Program-made: the position numbers and the translations under genes
Shown here: positions 33,000 through 43,868 of the stretch, in pieces
Numbering within the stretch: position 1 is the first letter of the stretch
How the letters are laid out: each line of letters begins with the position of its first letter
The notes under the pieces: generated by a model
Database searches by the model: none
Told to the model about the DNA's origin: nothing
Seen by the model: only the letters and a program-made list of their open reading frames with translations
Source: Mesodorylaimus sp. YZB2_4
Taxonomy: Eukaryota; Nematoda; Enoplea; Dorylaimida; Dorylaimidae
Length of the DNA stretch: 64,000 nucleotides
Reading direction: 5' to 3'
NCBI GenBank assembly: GCA_030248295.1
Contig: JASANH010000339.1
Span: 470,500 to 534,499, forward strand

Positions 33000-33981
33000 G
33001 CCCACAGCTCCTATCTGAATTTAACCACATTCAGCTTCCCTAGCTGACCTGCTTCCCCAGCGCTTCACGCACCTGATGGTCGACTTTATTATCAGAGCCG
33101 ATTACATGTGAGACCTTATCACAATGGACAAGCGAGCCAGCAACAACAGCATCTACCTTATCAGCTCTAACCTCGGATGGCTTATCTGCAAATGCACCCC
33201 CTTATGGCACCAAGGACGACGCTATCTATCCAGCCACGGCTCTTCGCGCGATCCAATTCAAGCCCGAAGGAGGTCCAGATGCGGCCAACCCCGCAGCTTT
33301 CGACTCCAAATTCCTCTGGGACCTGGAAACCATAGGAATCAAGGACGTATCGAGTGAGGATAGCGACAAAGCCGCCGTGCAATCCGCAATCCTTCCTCTG
33401 AACCATTCAATACATGGACGGTCGCTTTTTCCGTCCATTGGCCCTGCAAGGACCCCACTGCAATAACCCTCTCCAGCTATGGCCTAGCCTTTGGACGCCT
33501 GACCAGCATCATTCTTTGTTTCCGTGCGGAGCCCCAGGTTTTCCAGGAATACCAGGAAGTGATCGATACCCAATTACTCAGGGGGATCATTGGTTGGGTC
33601 GATAGCCAAGCTTCCGAGGGACGCCGTATCCATTATATCGCTTATCACGCGGTCATAACCCCGGGACGCACCACCAAGCTCTGAGTAGTGTACGATGGTT
33701 CTGCCAAAGCCAGGAAAGATGATAGGAGCCTCAATAATGGCTCGAATTCCCCTCAAGGACTGTGCCCAGAAAACGCCGGAGTTCTTGGGTTCGCCCTGTA
33801 ACCCGCATTCTGACACGCTCTCAATCGCTGTTCCATCCGAACTTAACACCACCGCCTCGGCAACGTCAACTTCTAAGTGGACAGTGCTAAAGACACTCAC
33901 CTCCGTCTTCGGTCCCCTCGGCCTGGTGTGCCCTGCACTCTTAACAGGAAAGGCCTTTCTGAAATGTCTGGCTCGCTGAGC
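33000..33981 (+). pseudogene. BEL/Pao retrotransposon pol remnant
   Basis: Read across frameshifts, this shows FLWDLETIGI, then a segment ending HAVITPGRTTKL with VYDGSAKARKDDRSL, then WTVLKTLTSVFGPLGLVCP. These match the order and character of BEL/Pao reverse transcriptase and the connecting block before RNase H. Stops and frameshifts throughout make it inactive; the RT catalytic centre itself is lost. Its mirror image is at 55,104-56,085. Confidence 0.65.
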
Positions 33982-34339
33982 TAGACTGGGACGAACCCCT
34001 TGTAGCGAGAGTAGCGTTGTGGAAGCGTGGAGTTGCAGAGAGAATGAGCAGAACTAGATGATCAAAAATCAAAAAACAGATCAACGTATCGATAGCACCT
34101 GGCGCCAAGTAGCTGACAATCACCGCTTTGGGCGGGAAATTTAAATGCTCGTTTAATCAAGCGCTACAAAATAACTGGGCAACAGAGCCCAAGAAAAACC
34201 TGACCCAAACTCATTTCCAAGTTTCATTTCGCGATATGCTCAAAAGTTTCTATATGCTGACAATATAATTAATAATCTGTGCAGCTGTATAAGCTGGTGT
34301 TGGACTTTATCGTTTTTTATTTGAACTGCTCGCCCAAAT

Positions 34340-34640
34340 ACTTCTTCAGAATGGCCCGATAAAGAGCAGAACACGACTTGCGGTCCCTAGAACAGATAGA
34401 GATAAAAGAGTGATACGACTAAAAACGCATCGAGTATTGCTCACTTGTGCCAAATTGCTCGCGTTCTTCATCCAGTTCGACATGCCCTTCATTAACGCGC
34501 TAATAAACTCGCTGTCGGGCCACGGCAATCCAGGCACTAGGAAACTAATTCCCTGAAGCAATAGATAAAACAATATCACATTCAACCAAAAATTACTGCA
34601 GAAAATATCTTACCGCGCTCTTTATGGCTTTCTCAAATCA
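34340..34640 (-). pseudogene. Companion gene 3' exons, copy 2
   Basis: Same exon blocks as at 19,430-19,808 (DSEFISALMKGMSNWMKNA), again immediately downstream of a G-gene copy (G3). The first block appears degraded: the ATG found in copy 1 is not kept. Confidence 0.4.
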
Positions 34641-35078
34641 TGTATTCAGAGCGCTTATAACGCTGGCCTCAATCATATTTTTGTCCGCCAGTCCAATTCC
34701 GAATACGTCTAGAAGAAGGAGCCGCTAGTTGACACTGTAAGCCCCATATAACATTGTAAAACTTATCCATGTCCCTCTCCACTGCCCAGTCCATGTCCTC
34801 CTTCTGCCTTGTCCTTATCCATGTCGACAGGCATAATGACAAGGCAGTGAAGGAGGACAGGGACTGGGCAGTGAAGAGGGACAGTCACGAGGCACTGGAG
34901 GAGGACATGGACCAGGCAGTGGGGAGTGACATGGATAAGGACAAGGCAGTGAACGATGACCAAGACCTGCTGAGCCCCAGCTTGTCTGTTCGAGAGTCGA
35001 CGGGGGTTAGTTTACTTAGCACCATGGCGTTCTCCTCGAACAGCACATGCGCACGCCACGACGACGTACACAGAGCCA

Positions 35079-36134
35079 TCACACATCAACTCGGATGGCA
35101 GCGAGCTTCGCGCCGAACACGCTCATGAACACTTCTTGTATGATGGGGAACGAGACTTGACCCTTGTCATCGGCCTTCGTCTTCAGCTGGGCCTTGGCCT
35201 GTTTCACTTCGTCCGCCATGACCACGTTGCCGCTCACCAACTGCGCGAACACGGCGTCTAGCATCTCGATCGGCACCGTCACGCCCCGACCCATCTGCTT
35301 CAACTTCTGAACAGGGAGTGCGCGTCAGCCGATGCAGCCTCGTCCCGCCCAATGCTCTAACTTACCTCGAACAGGTCCTCGACGGCCATCTCGCCGTCAC
35401 GCCTGATGATGGTGCTAAAATGAGAGCATGGTCTTTCGAGTAAGATCATGACCAAAGGGACTTACCTGAAGGAAACGGCCACAGGGTCCTGCTGGTTGAT
35501 CGACCGCAACGTGATGGCCACGCTCCTCTCTCGATCCAGTTCAGCCACGTTCGTACCGATGAGCAGGATGTTGGTCAGGTCTTCGATCAGGGCCCTCGCC
35601 GCTGGATGTCCCGCCGCGTCCAGGTGCGTGAAGTCGGCTCGTTGCAGTCCGCAGGCCATGTGCGCCGCCAGGGAGGTCGTGATGGGCATGGAGGCGAATT
35701 GCTTTTCTTTCGGCACATCCACGATCTGAAACCCACAATTCGTCAGCGCGGTCAGGCAAAGCCGAGCACACCAGCTTACCTGGTAGTAGCTGGCCTTGGT
35801 CACGTTCTGCTGCACGGGAGGCGCCTCTCCCAGCTTGCGGTAGGTGGACGCTCGACCGTTCTTGGCCGCATCCATTCGATCGGCGAAGGCGTCCCAGAGT
35901 TGATCGGGCGTGAACGTTGTGGAAATGCGGTTTCAGGGAGTTCTTGCACGTCGCTCGAGCGTATGACACTTGGCATCGCAGCGACGACGGCACCTGCTTG
36001 ACCATGGACAGGGCATCGAACAGGGACGACAGGAACTGCACTTTGTTGTGCAAGGCGACCGGATGGGGCTGAAATGGAAGAGAACAAGTTACGAAGAGGA
36101 AAAGGCAGAAAGGTCGAGGACTTACGGCAGCCAT
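35079..36134 (-). pseudogene. G3: gene-family copy with exon 2-3 fusion by internal deletion
   Basis: Exons 36126-36134 (ATG), fused 35780-36068, 35466-35725, 35366-35414 and 35079-35306. A deletion runs from within exon 2 (after CGCATTTCC) into exon 3 (ACGTTCACGCC), removing the intron and about half of each exon and throwing the rest out of frame. G5 has the deletion at the same point, so it predates the inverted duplication that made the pair. Exons 4-6 remain open. Confidence 0.7.
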
Positions 36135-36364
36135 TCTTTGCTCACTCCGACTCGACGATCAACAAACTCACTCGCACACGACGACGCGACTTCGACAGTG
36201 AAGCTCACTTTCGACCACGCGCTCACGACGGGCTGCGAAAGGAGGAATGACGAGGCAGGTGTGGAGCCGATCCTTTAGAAATTAACCAGTGTAAAGTACC
36301 TGGCAGTCAGCGGGAATGAAAGACGGCTGTGTGGGGGATCGAGCTGAGGGACAAGTCGAAAAGA

Positions 36365-36538
36365 ATGGCGGCGGCTGCGTCGATGTCAAATCGAACAGAA
36401 GAACAGCTGGCGATAGCAAAGCGGATGATCAAAGCCATCAAGAAAATCGCCGAGCAAAATACTGCATTCAAGTTTCACGAAATTCTCTCCCTGCTCGCCT
36501 GCGTCGAACCCGTCCTCGCCGGGTCGAGCCCATTTTGA
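36365..36538 (+). CDS. Small divergent gene upstream of G3
   Basis: Begins MAAAASMSNRTEEQLAIAKR, as the copy at 26,832, and is divergent from G3. It departs from that copy after HEILSLL, where a different tail of about 14 residues follows to a stop. The change of sequence suggests either a lost splice donor or a rearrangement breakpoint at about 36,495. Confidence 0.4.
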   Translation: MAAAASMSNRTEEQLAIAKRMIKAIKKIAEQNTAFKFHEILSLLACVEPVLAGSSPF

Positions 36539-36685
36539 TCGAGGTCGCTCCACCAGTCGCGCTCTGTGGTGACGATCACAGACAAGTTCTCGGTGTCGTA
36601 AGATTGTTCAACGATCATGGATGGGCACCACAAGCGCGGTACTTGATCTTGCGAGGCCAGTCTATACTGAAGACTTTTCAGCAGC

Positions 36686-36770
36686 TACTATCTGTTTTCT
36701 TTGGGAATGCACACGCGGCACTATGGGCAACGTAGCGGGCGTGTATATTCCCAAAGAAAACAGGTTATAG
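36686..36770. repeat. Long near-perfect hairpin
   Basis: Arms at 36,686-36,716 and 36,739-36,770 share CTGTTTTCTTTGGGAAT on opposite strands and pair over roughly 30 bp with few mismatches, around a 22-nt loop. It lies between the small divergent gene and the LTR retrotransposon. It could be the end of an undefined mobile element or a fold-back MITE. Confidence 0.55.
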
Positions 36771-36887
36771 TCGGGACGGTTGATTAAAAAAGGGGAGAGT
36801 ACTACACAAAAGAGCAGCGGAGGCGCGTTACCAAGGATGAAGAGTAAGAGGTAAGTGTTTATCTACATATTAGCCAGTTTACGCTAT

Positions 36888-37238
36888 GCCTCACCTGACT
36901 TGTCCTGGACTATGCTGGGCTTATGAAGGCATATCATGACTTCAATTCCAGCATCCATGCAGTGGAAAATAAATGCACAAACTTTGATGGGCCAACAATT
37001 CGATATATCTGCTGCTGTAAAGGAGTTGGAAGATTATCTAAATGTCAAACGGAAAGTAAGCTGGCCTGACTAACAGCAAAATCTGAATGAAAAGCAATGG
37101 TCGGTGGTGCACGGGTCATTGATGCTGTATCAGGCGAAACTAGCCAGTTGTTGGTGCACTTCAACTGTAACGGCCGGATAAAAAGTAGTGGAAGATAAGG
37201 GGTCGAGGGATAATATGACGGGCATGTGTGAGTTTGAG
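36888..37238. repeat. Inverted repeat partner of 25,308-25,661
   Basis: Reverse-complement match to 25,308-25,661. It precedes the gag region by about 270 bp and may be part of the LTR or leader of that element. Confidence 0.6.
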
Positions 37239-37510
37239 CGGCGCTGATTGACAGGCCGCTAATGAGTCAGCGTGACCGCCGGCTAAGCATAGCATGTAAG
37301 AGGTGTATACACGATGTATAAGGTCGATGCGTTCCAACCAAAATTGGATAACTGATTTTAGGTAAAATGAGACATATGCGGACGTGTCTAGTTCAAATGG
37401 GATAATGGTGCGCCAGCGGCGAGTGATCCTATTTCAGCTGGACATGTTGGGTGTGTGTCAGTCAGTCGCGTGAGCGGGAACCCATCTCAAATAGTTCAAG
37501 TGTGTTTGGA

Positions 37511-39137
37511 ATGGCTTTGGCACAGAATGCAGATTCACAGGCTGGACTGGACTGGCCTCGCTAAGTCATCCATTCTACCGTATTTGCGAAACAAAACCAT
37601 TGACTGGCAGTGCAGAACAGGATGTCACTAGGTGGTTTAAGCATTTCGAATATCAGGCTAACTTAGTGACAGGAATAATGAACGAAACTCTTTTAAGAGA
37701 ACTGAAAAGGCTATAAGAGATAAGGCACAGCAAATTTTGGAAGATGCAGAACCTGAGGAAATCGACACATACGATCATGCTAAACAACTGTTGACTCAGA
37801 ATCTAATCAAGCCGCATCAGATCGCCGTTTGGCGCCAACAATTTTCGAGCAGATGTAAAAAAGAGAGTGAAACAATAGCCGATTACCTGAGAGATCTGAA
37901 AGTCTTCGTTAAACTGGCTCACCCTGGTGAACGGGACGAGGCTCAGAATCTGGTTTTGAAGGAACGTTTTATGCAAGGCCTATTTGTGCAGGATAAATCG
38001 CACCCTAATTTTAAACTGTGGAAGGCCGCATACGTTAATATCTCTAAACCCATAGGGGATGTCATCGCAGCAGTAAACGCAGCGGAAGTCAGTCAACGAA
38101 TGTTCTCCCTGTCTTCTTCAGCTGTCATCTCGAACCCCAGCCCGACGGACGTGCAGAACACGTTTAATGCGCTGTTGATCGGAGGCCGTGGTCGAACCAG
38201 TTTCCGTGGCCAGAATGGGAATCGTGGCCGTGGACGAGGCCGCGGAAGGAACGGTCAAGTCCACTCGAATGCTCAAACGATTCAATCATCGAATGGCCAA
38301 AGGCAGCAGTCAGCCCGTCGACAATGCCAGTACGACGGAAACCATGGACACGTGCTGGCCGAGTGTCGGTCATTCAAAATTGCCCGCCAACATTTCGAGC
38401 AGAACGATGGTCAGAACCCATGCAAGCACTGTGGGGATCTAGGCCACGAACGCGCATCATGCGATTGGTACTTGGGAGCCAAGGCCCGCCTGCAAGGAGC
38501 TGAACCGGTGCCCGTGGACAAATCACTCACGAACAGTTGTAACGTAAGTAACTCATTTCGAAGGGGTTATAACGGAAGCAGTAGCTCATCAAATCGAGGT
38601 AGCGGAGGAAGAATGAGTAGGAGCTCCCATCATCAGGGACACGCCCAAGATAGGAACCACAACTTTGGAGGACAACACGCAGCAGTAGAGGAAGAGGAAA
38701 ATTTAAATTTGGAGGAGTTCTTTTTTGCCGGATGCAGTACATTCGACACAGTAGCACAGGATGAGGAAGAGTTCTGGGCAGACTGCGAGGCGCACATGAC
38801 CTCGGGTAACGAATATCCGTTTCACTCACAGGAAGCGAACGGATCCGGCGCGAGGGTTGTCAACAGCACTGATCGTGGCCGGGATACGAACAACACGTCT
38901 GCCGTCACGACCAGAGCAAAAAATGCCAACACGATGCCAGAAGTCACAGTCACAACGAGCGTGCAAAACCAAAGCAAGAAGGACGCGAATTCGGAGGCAG
39001 CCAAAAATAACAGCCACGATGAAGCGAACAATGGTAACGTAGAAATTGATGAGCAGGTAAAGGCATTTGATATTTGGAGCAAGGGGTGGACACTACTAAC
39101 AGAGGTGTTCTTACATCTATTGTTAAGTGCAGTGTGA
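37511..39137 (+). pseudogene. Gypsy-like LTR retrotransposon gag with zinc knuckles
   Basis: A gag-type N-terminus (about 37,511; SAEQDVTRWFKHFEYQ) is separated by a frameshift near 37,690 from a 466-codon frame at 37,737-39,137. The latter contains a capsid-like helical region (LLTQNLIKPHQIAVWRQQF), an Arg/Gly-rich RNA-binding stretch (RGRGRGRGRN), and two zinc knuckles. The second is a canonical CKHCGDLGHERASC. The first is CQYDGNHGHVLAEC, with Asp in place of the second Cys. The tail past about 39,055 does not resemble gag and may be intronic or inserted. Capsid and nucleocapsid package the element RNA. Confidence 0.7.
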
Positions 39138-39434
39138 TGTGGCTTGGATTGAGAACGTCTAGGGGTTTGGTTTATTGCTTACCACACCACATAAATGATT
39201 TATTGCTCACCGGTGACTGGCCGTTGATACGGGTGGTATCGTTTGAATGACCGCTTGAATGGCACAACCATGGCTGATCGTCGAAACGTTTACTGAATAA
39301 TGCCGCACGAATGCCGAACGAAATTGAACGGACTCCACTTACACACGAAAATGCGCCTCCTTATATACCTTTCCTAATACACGTGCCTATAGAGTACAAG
39401 GTCAGACAAACAATGTCACAAAAGAAAAACCAGT

Positions 39435-40250
39435 ATGGTTAGCACAAAATCTGATGCACGCGTGTTAGATCTAGAAACATTTCTGGTTCCTCGGCCGCTG
39501 ATGAACTTTGATCCATCTCAGAAACTGGCGCGGCCTCGATGTGGGTGCAAGAAACAGGAAAAATGTGCAAACACCAGAACTGGCGGCAAATTCAAATACG
39601 GATGCTTCGTCACAGCAGCCACCACCCTCGGACGTTTTGCCCTAATAAGACGGAGCTCCGTGAAATCGAGAGGCGAAGGAAAAGCACAAGGAATCATTTT
39701 GATCGCCTTGGTGATAATTTGGGCTTGGCTAGTGTGGGGAGCTTTCGGATTAGCTTTCATTTGGGTGTTGATGCACTTGATGGTGCAAGTTGGTTTGTGG
39801 ATGACAAGAGGACAAAAACCCAAATACTTTTGCCTTGATGAAATCAACGAAGTATTAGGCGCACAGTGCGAACAGGAACCTTCCATACCAGCCGCAGTAC
39901 CTTTGGTTCACTTCCTCGATGCGAATACGCAGTCTCGAGCACTGCTAGATACAGGTGCAGGAAAAACCTTTATCAGCGACGCCTTACTGCAAACTCTTAC
40001 ACGAAATGAGCCCGCGCTGAAAGTAAAGGAGTGTAAACAAGCACCCATGAAATCCATAAATGGTACAGCTGCAATAGCAAAGAAACAAGTAACGTGCAAG
40101 ATGAAAATTCTTGGGAAGATAGTGGTGCATCGCTTGCTAGTGTTGGACGGTATACCCGTACCTATGATAATAGGAAGAGACCTCATGTCGAAACTCGGGA
40201 AACTTGAATTCGATTTTTCGCAACAAGTGCCTTTAAATGGATATTGCTAA
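39435..40250 (+). pseudogene. Retropepsin-type protease segment of the LTR retrotransposon, with a hydrophobic region
   Basis: A 271-codon frame. Residues about 97-133 form a long hydrophobic stretch (IILIALVIIWAWLVWGAFG onwards), unusual between gag and protease. The protease has the catalytic ALLDTGAGKTFI motif and the later PMIIGRDLMSKLG flap/helix motif, so the aspartic protease fold looks complete. There is no reverse transcriptase: the element is cut off just after the protease, followed by a short LINE-like scrap and the minisatellite. About 300 bp of unrelated sequence separates it from gag. Confidence 0.7.
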
Positions 40251-40425
40251 GCTTGACGGTGCCCAATTTTATGCGGTTAGGCTTTTTTTGAATAATGTTA
40301 CCGTTACGCATGAGGGTGCTATGTGGACTTCTTTCTGTAACAGGCGCAAACAGTTTAAGCTTTCTCAGTTTTTTAAGTTCTATCATGGCTTACATGATTT
40401 TTGTAACAGTCGTTTCATTCATTCA
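40251..40425 (+). mobile_element. Short LINE 3' scrap between the protease and the minisatellite
   Basis: One frame reads FFKFYHGLHDFCNSRF, close to the FYKFYHG...NRT segments of the LINEs at 48,350 and 60,900. Only about 120 bp are convincing. It ends in a CATTCATTCATT run where the 24-bp array starts. Confidence 0.4.
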
Positions 40426-43400
40426 TTCATTGTCCTTATCCATGTCAATTGCCTTGTCCTTATCCATGTCAATTGTCTTGTCCTTATCCATGTCCCTTGC
40501 CTTGTCCTTATCCATGTCAATTGCCCTGTCCTTATCCATGTCAATTGCCTTGTCCTTATCCATGTCAATTGCCTTGTCCTTATCCATGTTAATTGCCGTG
40601 TCCTTATCCATGTCAATTGCCTTGTCCTCATCCATGTCAATTGCCTTGTCCTTATCCATGTCCCTTGCCTTGTCCTTATCTATGTCCATTGCCTAGTCCT
40701 TGTACTCCTTCACTGCCTTGTCCCTCTCCATGTCCATTCCATGTCCATTACCTTGTCCTTATCCATGTCAATTGACTTGTCCTTATCCATGTCAATTGCC
40801 TTGTCCTTATCCATGTCAATTGCCTTGTCCTTATCCATGTCAATTGCCTTGTCCTTATCCATGTCCATTGCCTTGTCCTTATCCATGTCCGTTGCCTTGT
40901 CCTTATCCATGTCAATTGCCTTGTCCTTATCCATGTCCATTGCCTTGTCCTTATCCATGTCCATTGCCTTGTCTTTATCCATGTCAATTGCCCTGTCCTT
41001 ATCCATGTCAATTGCCTTGTCCTTATCCATGTCAATTGCCTTGTCCTTATCCATGTCCATTGCCTTGTCCTTATCCATGTCAATTGCCTTGTCCTTATCC
41101 ATGTCCATTGCCTTGTCCTTATCCATGTCAATTGACATGTGATAAGGACAAGGCAATTGACATGGATAAGGACAAGGCAATGACATGGATAAGGACAAGG
41201 CAATGGACATGGATAAGGACAAGGCAATTGACATGGATAAGGACAAGGCAATTGACATGGATAAGGACAAGGCAATGGACATGGATAAGGACAAGGCAAT
41301 GGACATGGATAAGGACAAGGCAATTGACATGGATAAGGACAAGGCAATTGACATGGATAAGGACAAGGCAATGGACATGGATAAGGACAAGGCAATTGAC
41401 ATGGATAAGGACAAGGCAATTGACATGGATAAGGACAAGGCAATTGACATGGATAAGGACAAGGCAATTGACATGGATAAGGACAAGGCAATTGACATGG
41501 ATAAGGACAAGGTAATGGACATGGAATGGACATGGATAAAGACAAGGCAATTGACATGGATAAGGACAAGGCAATTGACATGGATAAGGACAAGGCAATG
41601 GACATGGATAAGGACAAGGCAATGGACATGGATAAGGACAAGGCAATTGACATGGATAAGGACAAGGCAATTGACATGGATAAGGACAAGGCAATTGACA
41701 TGGATAAGGACAAGGCAATTGACATGGATAAGGACAAGGCAATTGACATGGATAAGGACAAGGCAATGGACATGGATAAGGACAAGGCAATGGACATGGA
41801 TAAGGACAAGGCAATTGACATGGATAAGGACAAGGCAATGGACATGGATAAGGACAAGGCAGTGAAAGAGGACAAGGACAAGGCAATTGACATGGATAAG
41901 GACAAGGCAATGGACATGGATAAGGACAAGGCAGTGAAAGAGCCCAAGGACAAGGCAATTGACATGGATAAGGACAAGGCAATTGACATGGATAAGGACA
42001 AGGCAATTGACATGGATAAGGACAAGGCAATTGACATGGATAAGGACAAGGCAATGGACATGGATAAGGACAAGGCAATTGACATGGATAAGGACAAGGC
42101 AATTGACATGGATAAGGACAAGGCAATTGACATGGATAAGGACAAGGCAATGGACATGGATAAGGACAAGGCAATGGACATGGATAAGGACAAGGCAATT
42201 GACATGGATAAGGACAAGGCATTGACATGGATAAGGACAACAAGACATGGATAGGACACGGCAATGGACATGTATAAGGACAAGGCAATTGACATGGATA
42301 AGGACAAGGCAATTGACATGGATAAGGACAAGGCAATTGACATGGATAAGGACAAGGCAATGGACATGGATAAGGACAAGGCAGTGAAAGAGGACAAGGA
42401 CAAGGCAATGGACATGGATAAGGACAAGGCAATTGACATGGATAAGGACAAGGCAATGGACATGGATAAGGACAAGGCAGTGAAAGAGCCCAAGGACAAG
42501 GCAATTGACATGTATAAGGACAAGGCAATTGACATGGATAAGGACAAGGCAATGGACATGGATAAGGACAAGGCAATTGACATGGATAAGGACAAGGCAA
42601 TGGACATGGATAAGGACAAGGCAATTGACATGGATAAGGACAAGGGACATGGATAAGGACAAGGCAATTGAATGGATAAGGACTAAGGTGATGGACATGG
42701 TGACAAGCTGGACGGAAAGGACAAGGCAATGGACATGGATAAGGACAAGGCAATTGACATGGATAAGGACAAGGCAATGGACATGGATAAGGACAAGGCA
42801 ATTGACATGGATAAGGACAAGGCAATTGACATGGATAAGGACAAGGCAATTGACATGGATAAGGACAAGGCAATTGACATGGATAAGGACAAGGCAATTG
42901 ACATGGATAAGGACAAGGCAATTGACATGGATAAGGACAAGGCAATTGACATGGATAAGGACAAGGCAATTGACATGGATAAGGACAAGGCAATTGACAT
43001 GGATAAGGACAAGGCAATGGACATGGATAAGGACAAGGCAATTGACATGGATAAGGACAAGGCAATTGACATGGATAAGGACAGGGCAATGGACAAGGCA
43101 ATTGACATGGATAAGGACAAGGCAATTGACATGGATAAGGACAAGGCAATTGACATGGATAAGGACAAGGCAATTGACATGGATAAGGACACGGCAATTA
43201 AACATGGATAAGGACAAGGCAATTGACATGGATAAGGACAAGGAAGACATGGAAGAAGAAAAAAAAAATTGACATGGATAAGGACAAGGCAATGGACATG
43301 GATAAGGACAAGGCAATTGACAGTGGATAAGGACAAGGCAATAGTGACATAGGACAAGGCAATGGACATGGATAAGGACAAGGCAATTGACATGGATGAG

Positions 43401-43868
43401 GACAAGGCAATTGACATGGATAAGGACAAGGCAATGGACATGGATAGGGACAAGGCAGTGGACATGGATAAGGACAAGGCAATGGACATTGATAGGGACA
43501 AGGCAGTGAAAAAGTCCAGGGACAAGGCAATGGACATGGATAAGGACAAGGCAATGGACATGGATAGGGACAAGGCAGTGAAGGAGGACAAGGACTAGGC
43601 AATGGACATGGAATGGACATGGATAAGGACAAGGCAATTGACATGGATAAGGACAAGGCAATTGACATGGATAAGGACAAGGCAATGGACATGGATAAGG
43701 ACAAGGCAATTGACATGGATAAGGACAAGGCAATTGACATGGATAAGGACAAGGCAATTGACATGGATAAGGACAAGGTAATGGACATGGAATGGACATG
43801 GATAAAGACAAGGCAATTGACATGGATAAGGACAAGGCAATTGACATGGATAAGGACAAGGCAATTGA
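40426..43868. repeat. 24-bp minisatellite array with internal strand flip
   Basis: Tandem 24-bp units with core GACATGGATAAGGACAAG. From about 40,430 to 41,135 they run in the reverse sense, and from about 41,140 to 43,868 in the forward sense, so the flip point (ATGTCAATTGACATGTGAT) is the centre of a palindrome with arms of roughly 700 bp. Units differ mainly at one position (GCAATT or GCAATG). Longer blocks recur, for example the GCAGTGAAAGAG variants at 41,860/42,382 and 41,931/42,478, showing higher-order duplication. Because 24 is divisible by 3, several frames stay open for up to about 1,000 codons; these are not genes. The same core occurs in short form beside G-gene copies (for example 20,038-20,060 and 48,788-48,810). 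Confidence 0.95.

Larger units (their letters stand above)
31203..36298. repeat. Left arm of a large inverted duplication (partner 52,786-58,492)
   Basis: Position p here corresponds to about 89,085 minus p on the other strand (checked at 33,124/55,961 and 33,979/55,106). The arm contains an ORF block at 31,693-31,884, a region at 32,206-32,476, the BEL/Pao remnant, the companion exons and G3. The partner is interrupted by a piggyBac fragment at 57,345-58,165. Sampled stretches differ at only a few scattered bases. The arm ends exactly after the conserved leader end AGTGTAAAG. Confidence 0.75.

Noticed and set aside
40710-43859. Open reading frames of 600 to 1,049 codons across the 24-bp array
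   Set aside because: The repeat period is a multiple of three, so several frames stay open on both strands. The peptides are pure repeats (for example MDKDKAID) with no start context or splice signals.
40426-43868. CRISPR-like array
   Set aside because: Units are contiguous without unique spacers, and the surrounding genes are eukaryotic with introns.
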